Part shown: in pieces, positions 57,723 through 64,000 of the stretch
Layout: every line of letters starts with the position of its first letter
Numbering within the stretch: position 1 is the stretch's first letter
Assembly: GCF_018603905.1 (NCBI RefSeq)
Contig: NZ_JAHFZZ010000007.1
Location: 375,376-439,375 of the forward strand
Reading direction: 5' to 3'
DNA: 64,000 nt
DNA from: Nonomuraea sp. NEAU-A123
GTDB taxonomy: Bacteria; Actinomycetota; Actinomycetes; Streptosporangiales; Streptosporangiaceae
Notes under the pieces: model-generated
What the model was told of the DNA's origin: nothing
The model's database searches: none
The model's input: only the letters and a program-made list of their open reading frames with translations
Translations under genes and position numbers: made by a program

Positions 57723-58874
57723 ATGGCCACCCAGACTGGGCTGCCGCTCTTCGTTCTCGGCCGGGACGCCGATCCACACAGCGAGAAGGGGGTCGACTGT
57801 CCTGGTGAGCTGCCGCCCGCCTCCGATCCGAACCTGGTGGAGCGGGCGCGCAAGGCGAAGGAGGCGCTCGGTGACCGGCTGTTCGTGCTGGGCCACCATT
57901 ACCAGCGTGACGAGGTCATCCAGTTCGCCGATGTCACCGGTGACTCCTTCAAGTTGGCGCGGCAGGCCGCGGCCAGGCCGGAGGCGGAGTTCATCGTCTT
58001 CTGCGGCGTGCACTTCATGGCCGAGTCCGCCGACATCCTGACCGGTGAGACGCAGAAGGTGATCCTGCCCGACCTGGCGGCGGGCTGCTCGATGGCGGAC
58101 ATGGCCACCTTCGACCAGGTCGAGGAGTGCTGGGAGGCCCTGGAGGACGCCGGTCTCGCCGATCAGGTGATTCCCGTCACGTACATGAACTCCAGCGCCG
58201 ACATCAAGGCCTTCTGCGGCCGGAACGGCGGCGCGGTCTGCACCTCCTCCAACGCCAAGCGAGCTCTCGACTGGGCCTTCGAGCAGGGCGAGAAGGTGCT
58301 GTTCCTGCCCGACCAGCATCTCGGCCGCAACACCGCGGTCCTGGAGATGGGCATGTCCCTGGACGACTGCGTCGTCTGGAACCCCCACCGCCCGAACGGC
58401 GGCCTCACCCAGGAGCAGCTCGACCGCGCGCGGATGATCCTGTGGAAGGGCCACTGCTCGGTGCACGGCCGTTTCACGGCCGAGTCCGTCGATGACGTAC
58501 GGCGGCGCATCCCGGGCGTCAACGTGCTCGTCCACCCCGAGTGCAAGCACGAAGTGGTGCTCAAGGCGGACGACGTCGGCTCGACCGAGCACATCATCAA
58601 GACGCTGGAGGCGGCCCCCGCAGGTTCGAGCTGGGCGATCGGCACCGAGCTGAACCTGGTCAAGCGGCTCGCCACGATGTTTCCCGACAAGAACGTCTCG
58701 TTCCTCGACAAGACGGTCTGCTACTGCTCGACCATGAACCGGATCGACCTGCCGCACCTGGTGTGGGCGCTGGAGTCGCTGGCGCTCGGGGAGGTCGTCA
58801 ACCAGATCACGGTCGACGACGACACCGCCCACTGGGCCAGGGTCGCCCTCGACCGCATGCTGGCCCTCCCCTAG
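57723..58874 (+). CDS. nadA: Quinolinate synthase A
   Basis: A 383-residue enzyme that condenses iminoaspartate with dihydroxyacetone phosphate to quinolinate, the first committed step of NAD synthesis. It has the YQRDEVI site and three cluster cysteines, in FCGVHFMAE, CTSSNAKR-type and CYCSTMN blocks, plus GRF and HPECKHEV. ATG at 57723 is chosen because AAGGGGG lies seven bases upstream; an ATG at 57717 is too close. nadB and nadC are not beside it. A dyad operator sits immediately before the ribosome site. Confidence 0.92.
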   Translation: MATQTGLPLFVLGRDADPHSEKGVDCPGELPPASDPNLVERARKAKEALGDRLFVLGHHYQRDEVIQFADVTGDSFKLARQAAARPEAEFIVFCGVHFMAESADILTGETQKVILPDLAAGCSMADMATFDQVEECWEALEDAGLADQVIPVTYMNSSADIKAFCGRNGGAVCTSSNAKRALDWAFEQGEKVLFLPDQHLGRNTAVLEMGMSLDDCVVWNPHRPNGGLTQEQLDRARMILWKGHCSVHGRFTAESVDDVRRRIPGVNVLVHPECKHEVVLKADDVGSTEHIIKTLEAAPAGSSWAIGTELNLVKRLATMFPDKNVSFLDKTVCYCSTMNRIDLPHLVWALESLALGEVVNQITVDDDTAHWARVALDRMLALP

Positions 58875-58888
58875 CGCCACGGGTTCCG

Positions 58889-59506
58889 CTAGTCACCGAA
58901 GGCGTAGACGACCCGGACACCGATCGACAAGGTCTGGTGTCCGGGGCTGATCGACGCCTTCTCCTCCGCCGCGAACGTGGCGAACGCCAGCGGCTGCGGC
59001 CCGCCCCTCAGCTCCTCGGTCACCGAGACGACCCGGCCCAGCGGGCGCCCGGCCAGTTCGGCGTACTGGGCGGCCTTGGCGGCGGCGTCGCGGAACGCCC
59101 GTACCCTCGCCTCCACCAGCGCCCCGGCGGGGTCGGACAGCTCGAACGAGACGCCGTTCAGCCGCGCCTCCTCACCCACCGCCGCCACGGTGTCGATCAC
59201 CCGGTCGGCCCGCGACAGGTCGCGGACCAGCGCCTCGACGCCCTGCGCGGCCCTGTAGGCGGCCACCTTGGGGTAGACCTCGTACTCGGGGCCGAGGGAC
59301 AGCTCGCTGGTGCGCAGGTCCTCAGGGGCGATGCCGGCCCCTTTCAGCGCCTCCGTGAGCCGGGCGGCGGCGGCCCGGACGGCCGCGAAGGCTTCGGCGG
59401 CCGAGGTCTTGCGTACCTCGACGCCCGTGTTCAGTCGCATGACGTCGGGTGCGGCCGAGACCGCACCCTCGCCGGCGACGGCGATCTGCTCGTGCTCCGT
59501 TTCCAC
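58889..59506 (-). CDS. SIMPL (DUF541) domain protein
   Basis: A 205-residue protein with the SIMPL fold: EQIAVAGEGAVSAAPDVMRLNTGVEV at the N-terminus, a helical middle (AFAAVRAAAARLTEALKGAG), GPEYEV, and the end TLSIGVRVVYAFGD. Most SIMPL proteins are secreted, but no signal peptide is seen here, so it may be cytosolic. It is convergent with nadA, 14 bases away, and 36 bases after the third Ser/Thr kinase gene. Function is unknown beyond stress-linked family members. Confidence 0.82.
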   Translation of the reverse strand: METEHEQIAVAGEGAVSAAPDVMRLNTGVEVRKTSAAEAFAAVRAAAARLTEALKGAGIAPEDLRTSELSLGPEYEVYPKVAAYRAAQGVEALVRDLSRADRVIDTVAAVGEEARLNGVSFELSDPAGALVEARVRAFRDAAAKAAQYAELAGRPLGRVVSVTEELRGGPQPLAFATFAAEEKASISPGHQTLSIGVRVVYAFGD

Positions 59507-59542
59507 GCGTACCCCCTTGGGTCCGTAGGATCGGCAGGTTCG

Positions 59543-61660
59543 TCAGGGCGTCCCGCGGCTGTAGCGCAGGCCCATCTTGTCGAACTCGGCCTGCTTCGCC
59601 GCGGTGGCCAGCACTCTGCTGATCTGCCCCTTCAGATCGATGACAACCGCCTCGTAACCGGCGCCCTTGGCCCGCCACACGGCCAGGTGCTGGTCATCCC
59701 ACCAGCCGATGAGCCGGTTGGAGGCGAAGGGGATGGTGACGGGCGTGCCGCCGCCCGTCGTGGACCTGGCGCAGAGGGTGTCACCCGCCGTGCCGCAGTG
59801 CGACAGGAACAGCCCGCCCGACGGGGAGACGTCGTCGCCCTCCACCCAGACGGGCGAGCCCGCGCCGGTCAGCGTACGCAGCGCGTTGCCGTCCAGGTCG
59901 TAGAACTTCATCCTGCCGCCCACCCACGTGCCGACGGCCTGCCCGTCGGCGTCCCAGAAGAAGCGCCACTCGCCCGCGCCCTTCTCCTTGACCTCGTAGA
60001 CCTTGCCGGTGCCCCGCTCGACGTCGATGACGCCGTAGCCGTACTCGACGCTCTTGCCGCCCGTGTCCTTGAAGAGCGTCACCAGGCCGAGCTTGCCGTC
60101 CGGCGACCAGCGCGGCGTCGTCGGGAACACCGGCTTGACGCTGAGCTTCACCGTGCGCTTGGCGCCGGTCCGGTGGTCGATGATCGACACGAGGCCGTAG
60201 CCGTCGGTGCTGTAGTCGACGTCGGTGGCCAGCGCGCGAGTGCCGTCGGCGGCCAGCGCGTACTCGTAGTAGCGGCTGTTGAGCGTGAAGTCGTCGGACG
60301 CGGCCCGCCGGACGTAGACGCGCTTGCCGCTGTCCAGGCTGTAGGCGGCCAGTTTGATCGGGTCGGAGCCGTTCTCGCGGATCTCGACGGAGCTGCCGGG
60401 CAGCGCGATCGTCCGGGTGGTCTGGTTCGTGCTGGACGTGGGGGTGGGCGTCGGGGTCGGGCTTGGTGTCGGCGTGTACGAGGGTGAGTTAGCCGTGTTG
60501 TTCGTGTTGTCGGGCGTCGGCGAGGACGTGATGCCCGGGTCGGGCAGGGACGCGAGCCGTACCACGACGATGGTGCCGACCGTGGCCAGCGCGAGCGTGC
60601 AGGCGACCGCCGTGGCGACGATCCACCCGGTGCCCCGCCTGCCGCCTGTCCGGGTGGGCGGCAGGGGAAGTGGGAGTTGCTGCTGGTAGAACGGGGGTGG
60701 AGGAGGCTGCTGGTACGTCTGACGCATCGGCCCCACCGGCGGCGGTGCCCAGCCCGGCGGAGGCATGGCGCCCGAGACCATCGGCGGGACCGGACCCGAG
60801 GCGGCCACGGCCGTGCCCTGGCGCAGGAGGCCGGGCGAGGCGCCGCCGGGCCCGTGGCCGAGCAGCCGCATCAGCGCCTCGCTCGCCGTCGGCCGCCGCG
60901 CGGGATCCTTGGCCAGGCAGTCCGCGACCAGCGAGCGCAGCGCCGGATCCGCGATCGGCGTCACGTCGGCATCGGTGTGGATGATCCGGTTGACCACCGC
61001 GGCCAGACTGTCCTGCCCGAACGGCGGCTGCCCCGAAGCGGCGAACAGCAGCGTGCACGCCCACGCGAACATGTCCGACCAAGGCCCGGGAGCCGCGTCC
61101 GTGAGCTGTTCGGGCGCCATGAACGACGGCGTCCCGATGGCGCTGGCCGTCAACGACGAGGTCAGGTCGAGCGCCCTGGCGATGCCGAAGTCGATCACCC
61201 GGGGCCCGTCGGAGGCCAGCACCACGTTCGACGGCTTGAAGTCGCGGTGCACGATGCCCGCCTGGTGGATGGCGACGAGCGCGGTGACCGTACCGATCGC
61301 CAGCCGATGCAGCGACGTCCCCGAACGCGGCCCGTCCGTGCGCACCACGTCGTCGAGCGTCGGCCCGTCGATGTACTCGCTGACGATGTACGGCAGGCGG
61401 CCGAACAGCCCCGTCTCGATGACCTGGGCAGTGCAGAAGGGCGCGACCCGCCGCGCCATCGCCACCTCGCGGACGAACCGCTCCGACGCCTCGTGGTCCC
61501 CCGCCAGGTCCGCGCGGAGTAACTTCACCGCGACCCGCGCGCCGTTGGCGGCGGTCGCCAGGTAGACGGTCCCCTGCCCGCCCTCGCCCAGCCGCCCCGA
61601 CAAGGTGTACTCCCCCACCGACGCGGGATCCCCTGGCCGAAGGGCCGCGAGGTCCGGCAT
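59543..61660 (-). CDS. Membrane Ser/Thr kinase with propeller-like sensor domain
   Basis: A 705-residue kinase. The cytosolic kinase domain (about residues 15-270) has GEGGQGTVYLA, Lys in AVKLLRA, HRDFKPSN, DFGIA and APEQL. A Pro/Gln-rich linker, one transmembrane helix (about 348-370) and a Thr/Pro/Ser stalk (about 375-415) lead to a large extracytoplasmic part with repeated strands (WSPDGKLGLVTLF; WRFFWDADGQAVGTWVGGRMKFYDLDG), like TolB/WD40-type propeller blades. It differs from the 36-39 kb kinases in sensor type. ATG start. Confidence 0.87.
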   Translation of the reverse strand: MPDLAALRPGDPASVGEYTLSGRLGEGGQGTVYLATAANGARVAVKLLRADLAGDHEASERFVREVAMARRVAPFCTAQVIETGLFGRLPYIVSEYIDGPTLDDVVRTDGPRSGTSLHRLAIGTVTALVAIHQAGIVHRDFKPSNVVLASDGPRVIDFGIARALDLTSSLTASAIGTPSFMAPEQLTDAAPGPWSDMFAWACTLLFAASGQPPFGQDSLAAVVNRIIHTDADVTPIADPALRSLVADCLAKDPARRPTASEALMRLLGHGPGGASPGLLRQGTAVAASGPVPPMVSGAMPPPGWAPPPVGPMRQTYQQPPPPPFYQQQLPLPLPPTRTGGRRGTGWIVATAVACTLALATVGTIVVVRLASLPDPGITSSPTPDNTNNTANSPSYTPTPSPTPTPTPTSSTNQTTRTIALPGSSVEIRENGSDPIKLAAYSLDSGKRVYVRRAASDDFTLNSRYYEYALAADGTRALATDVDYSTDGYGLVSIIDHRTGAKRTVKLSVKPVFPTTPRWSPDGKLGLVTLFKDTGGKSVEYGYGVIDVERGTGKVYEVKEKGAGEWRFFWDADGQAVGTWVGGRMKFYDLDGNALRTLTGAGSPVWVEGDDVSPSGGLFLSHCGTAGDTLCARSTTGGGTPVTIPFASNRLIGWWDDQHLAVWRAKGAGYEAVVIDLKGQISRVLATAAKQAEFDKMGLRYSRGTP

Positions 61661-61727
61661 TGTGCAACCCCCATATATGGCGTCTTTTCCGCCATTCTGG
61701 TGGGTTACGCCGCTCCCCGTCAGCCCA

Positions 61728-63146
61728 TCAGCGCAGGCGGCGGACGGCGTCGGCGATCGGGGCGGAGGCGGCGAGGTGGATTCGGCGGGCCGAGGCGGCC
61801 AGGTGGACGAGGTCGGCGTTCAGTTCGGCGGCCGGCCGCGCCCGGCCGCGCGCTCTCCCGCGCGAGCTGATCACGGTCACGGGCACGTCGGGGAAGGCGT
61901 GCCGGGCCCTGACGCGGCGCAGGTCGGCGGCCATGTCGTGCCGGGCGAGCCACTCCCCCGCCGCCGCGGCGAGCCCCCGGCCGGTACGGTACGCGCGCCC
62001 GTGGTCGGGCAAGCCGTTGACCAGCCGGTGGACGGCCGGACCCGCCAGCAGCGCGAGCGCGGTCGCCCCCCACGCGCCGCCCAGCGCGGGCAGCCACTGG
62101 CCGAGCGTCCGGCCGAGCGATGAGGCGCGGCGGCGGCGGTCGTCGCGGCTCGGGTCCACGAGCACCAGCCGGGACACGCACATCGGATGCAGCCGTACGA
62201 ACGCCTCCGCGTGCCAGGCGGCCACCGAATGGGCGACCACGGTGACCTGTTCGGGATGGGCGGGGGCCAGGGCGGCCAGGCGGGCGGCCTCGCCGTACAG
62301 GGTGGGCGGGGCCGGCGAGGCGGGGCTGCGGCCGAGACCGGGCCGGTCGAAGCGGACCACCCGATGGCTCCGCGCCAGCTCGGCGGCCACCCGATCCCAG
62401 TGGAACCACGCACCGCCCAGCCCCGCGCTGATGAGGACGACCGGCCCCTCCCCCTGAACGACCACGTGCGCCCCCGAGCTCCCCACCATCCCGGAAACCA
62501 CACCACCGAACAGCGAACCACCCGAAACCGGGCCGCTGTCGACCGGGTCGTCGGCCACCAGCAGCCGGAGTGCGACGTACACGAGCCACATCGCCGTCAG
62601 CGTCGCCTGCGCGCGCTGCGCCACCCCCGCCAGGTACCCGCCCGCGACGGCCGCCAGCGTCAGCGCGGTGGCGCCCAGGGCGGCGCCGGTGATGAGCCAG
62701 GCGCCGTACGCGTTCCAGCACCGGCTCAGCAGGGCCATCGCGGCCAGTACGGCGACCGTGGCGAGGACGCCGGTCACGGCGTGGACGTGGTGGGAGAGGG
62801 ACAGCGGGGTGAGTTCGCAGACCGGATCGCCCAGTGCGGCGCAGTCGAGCGGGAACAGCCCGCCGGCGATCACGAGGACGCCGAACACCGCCAGCGCGAG
62901 CCAGCCGGACCACTCGCGCCGCACCCTGTACGTCACCGCCACCCCGAGCACGATCGCCAGGCCCGACAGCACGTCACTGGTCCTGAACAGGCGCGTCGAC
63001 GGCTGGTCGCGCGCCGCCAGCTCGCCGACCAGGCCGTCGGTCCGGTCGACCAGCGGGCTGGTGAACTGGCCGGGCATCCACGCGCTGTACAGCACGGCGG
63101 CCACGACGAACGCCGTGGCCGCGAGCACCAGCAGTCTTCGCTCCAC
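61728..63146 (-). CDS. DUF998-like membrane domain fused to alpha/beta hydrolase
   Basis: A 472-residue fusion. The first about 205 residues form six membrane helices of DUF998 type (FVVAAVLYSAWMPGQFTSPLVD; VFGVLVIAGGLFPLDCAALG; SLSHHVHAVTGVLATVAVLAAMALL). The rest is an alpha/beta hydrolase with the RFDRPGLGRSPAS loop, nucleophile elbow VVAHSVAAWHAE (A-H-S-V-A instead of G-x-S-x-G), and VDPSRDD. The end RIHLAASAP would hold the catalytic His. The altered elbow leaves activity uncertain. The GTG start is next to a perfect dyad at 63147-63162. Confidence 0.78.
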   Translation of the reverse strand: MERRLLVLAATAFVVAAVLYSAWMPGQFTSPLVDRTDGLVGELAARDQPSTRLFRTSDVLSGLAIVLGVAVTYRVRREWSGWLALAVFGVLVIAGGLFPLDCAALGDPVCELTPLSLSHHVHAVTGVLATVAVLAAMALLSRCWNAYGAWLITGAALGATALTLAAVAGGYLAGVAQRAQATLTAMWLVYVALRLLVADDPVDSGPVSGGSLFGGVVSGMVGSSGAHVVVQGEGPVVLISAGLGGAWFHWDRVAAELARSHRVVRFDRPGLGRSPASPAPPTLYGEAARLAALAPAHPEQVTVVAHSVAAWHAEAFVRLHPMCVSRLVLVDPSRDDRRRRASSLGRTLGQWLPALGGAWGATALALLAGPAVHRLVNGLPDHGRAYRTGRGLAAAAGEWLARHDMAADLRRVRARHAFPDVPVTVISSRGRARGRARPAAELNADLVHLAASARRIHLAASAPIADAVRRLR

Positions 63147-63162
63147 GTGATCATTAGATCAC
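63147..63162. promoter_or_regulatory. Perfect dyad at the hydrolase-fusion start codon
   Basis: GTGATC-ATTA-GATCAC, an exact 6+4+6 inverted repeat, abuts the GTG start at 63146. It overlaps the place where a ribosome site or leaderless promoter would be. GntR-type regulators favour sites of this shape (inference). Confidence 0.45.
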
Positions 63163-63171
63163 CCGGTGCGA

Positions 63172-63729
63172 TCAGAGCCCGGGGGCACCCCATACCGGGA
63201 ACCAGCGGCCGAGGTCCTGCTCCAGCGGCAGCTCGCCCTCCAGCGCGCCCCTGGCCTGGAGCTCCAGCGCGTTGTCGCGGTGCTGGCCGGACAGGGGCGC
63301 GAACGGGTAGAACGTGCCTCGCTTGTACAGGTAGACGACCGCCAGCCGCCGGCCGTTGGGGTCGGTGAACGACACCAGCGAGCAGAGCAGCGAGGGGCCG
63401 AACCCGGCGCCCTCCATGGTGGAGTTGACCGCGTGGAGCTCGGTGACCAGGTCACTGACGTCGTCGGGCGAACGGCGTACCAGGAGCCAGGTGTAGCCGT
63501 AACTGTCGGACGACTTGTCGACGCGGTCGCCGAGCAACTCGTGCACGTCGCGTTCGAGTGTGGCGAACGCGCCGCCCTCCGCCGCGCGGAAGCACACCGA
63601 GCCGAGACCGGTGGGGACGAGACCGGTGGCGGCCTGCAGCGTCACCGCCGCGGACGGCAGCGCGAACAACGCGTCGAGGTTGGGTTCTACCGGCTTCGAC
63701 CGGCCTAGCAGGGTGTCGAGCCAGCCCAT
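63172..63729 (-). CDS. pspAB: PspA-associated protein PspAB
   Basis: A 185-residue soluble protein beginning MGWLDTLLGRSKPVEPNLDALFALPSA, matching the small actinobacterial protein called PspAB. It is encoded next to an HtpX-type protease and linked to the Psp membrane-stress system (from memory). It contains SSDSYGYTWLLV and LVSFTDPNGRRLAVVYLYKRGTFYPFAPL strands. No catalytic motif is evident. Five bases separate it from the htpX gene, so they are co-transcribed. Confidence 0.75.
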   Translation of the reverse strand: MGWLDTLLGRSKPVEPNLDALFALPSAAVTLQAATGLVPTGLGSVCFRAAEGGAFATLERDVHELLGDRVDKSSDSYGYTWLLVRRSPDDVSDLVTELHAVNSTMEGAGFGPSLLCSLVSFTDPNGRRLAVVYLYKRGTFYPFAPLSGQHRDNALELQARGALEGELPLEQDLGRWFPVWGAPGL

Positions 63730-63734
63730 GCGGT

Positions 63735-64000
63735 TTAGCCCCTTCCGAGCTGGGCGGAGATCCTGGCCAGTTGCTCCAGGCGGCGCTCCAGCGGTGGGTG
63801 GGTGGAGAACAAGTTGGCGATGGAGGTGCCCTTGGCCAGCGCGGGGGCGAAGTAGAAGGCGTTGAACGGCTCCGCCTCGCGCAGGTCGCGGCTGGGGATC
63901 CTGGCCATGTCGCCGGTGACCTTGGTCAGCGCGCTGGCCAGGGCCGAGGGCCGCTGGGTGAGCAGCGCGCCCGCCCGGTCCGCGGCCAGTTCGCGGTAGC
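63735..64000 (-). CDS. htpX: HtpX-like M48 zinc metalloprotease, C-terminal part (cut by window edge)
   Basis: The last 87 or so codons are visible. They read YRELAADRAGALLT, the third zinc ligand (Glu) region of M48 proteases, then FNAFYFAPALAKG and FSTHPPLERRLEQLARIS, which is the typical HtpX end. Its HExxH lies outside the window. HtpX degrades damaged inner-membrane proteins. Its coding is just upstream of pspAB on the same strand. Confidence 0.87.
   Translation of the reverse strand, partial: YRELAADRAGALLTQRPSALASALTKVTGDMARIPSRDLREAEPFNAFYFAPALAKGTSIANLFSTHPPLERRLEQLARISAQLGRG

Noticed and set aside
1..64000. Biosynthetic gene cluster, prophage or integrated element
   Set aside because: No polyketide or peptide synthase, integrase, transposase, tRNA-linked att repeats or phage structural genes were seen; most genes are conserved housekeeping families.

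Overview
This is a 64 kb chromosomal segment of a very GC-rich actinobacterium. The cell-envelope and respiratory genes, GTG starts, leaderless-looking starts, Ser/Thr kinases with extracytoplasmic domains, a PimB-type mannosyltransferase, an actinobacterial bc1-aa3 supercomplex and a c-di-AMP (ydaO-type) riboswitch all fit this. The protein style suggests Streptosporangiaceae (for example Nonomuraea), but that is inference from memory and not proven here. No phage, IS element, CRISPR array, tRNA or rRNA was recognised, and nearly all of the window reads as core chromosome.

The backbone appears syntenic, from memory, with Mycobacterium tuberculosis Rv2182c-Rv2204c: acyltransferase, ArsA-like ATPase, SRPBCC protein, FadD15-like ligase, PimB', NlpC/P60 hydrolase, DEDDh exonuclease/GIY-YIG protein, trpD, ctaE-qcrCAB, ctaF/ctaC, adenosine-kinase-like PfkB and an ErpA/HesB protein. 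Lineage-specific islands are inserted between these blocks.

Layout. 0-4 kb: YciI, a Crp/Fnr regulator with a palindrome at its start codon, trehalose phosphatase, homocysteine methyltransferase, and a divergent DoxX/MarR pair sharing a perfect operator. 4-14 kb: PlsC-like acyltransferase, carboxylesterase, secreted WAVG-repeat protein, endonuclease-like protein, ROK glucokinase, the ArsA/SRPBCC/phosphoesterase group, FadD, and a heptad-repeat coiled-coil protein encoded by 21-bp tandem repeats. 14-22 kb: two ATPase-less sugar ABC importers around a DeoR-type regulator. 22-29 kb: PimB, M48 protease, secreted metalloprotease-like protein, two NlpC/P60 hydrolases (one behind a c-di-AMP riboswitch and a Crp-type site), and a NYN-domain protein. 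29-35 kb: phosphotransferase, NarL-type two-component system, and a YdbS/YdbT-like PH-domain operon. 35-39.4 kb: two membrane Ser/Thr kinases and a related kinase-free membrane protein. 39.5-43.5 kb: exonuclease-UvrC-like fusion, stand-alone Lrp ligand domain, TIGR03086 protein and a TetR regulator carrying a pentapeptide-repeat insertion. 43.5-54 kb: the bc1 complex (qcrCAB), cytochrome aa3 oxidase (ctaCDF, ctaE), orphan receiver, trpD and an L,D-transpeptidase. 54-64 kb: cysteine desulfurase plus TusA, CBS protein, PfkB kinase, ErpA, nadA with a perfect operator, SIMPL protein, a third Ser/Thr kinase, a DUF998-hydrolase fusion, PspAB and the C-terminal end of HtpX.

Several parts cohere. CtaE/QcrCAB and CtaCDF assemble one respiratory supercomplex. 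NlpC/P60 hydrolases, L,D-transpeptidase, PimB and the kinases concern the cell envelope. ErpA, cysteine desulfurase/TusA and the [4Fe-4S] enzyme NadA connect Fe-S and sulfur supply with NAD synthesis. The regulatory DNA is unusually rich in exact dyads. The most interesting items are the layered control of the NlpC/P60 gene (Crp-type site, riboswitch, probable CTG start), the expandable coiled-coil gene, the TetR insertion, the kinase cluster with an HQD kinase and flanking operator-like repeats, and the repeat array starting at the trpD stop codon.
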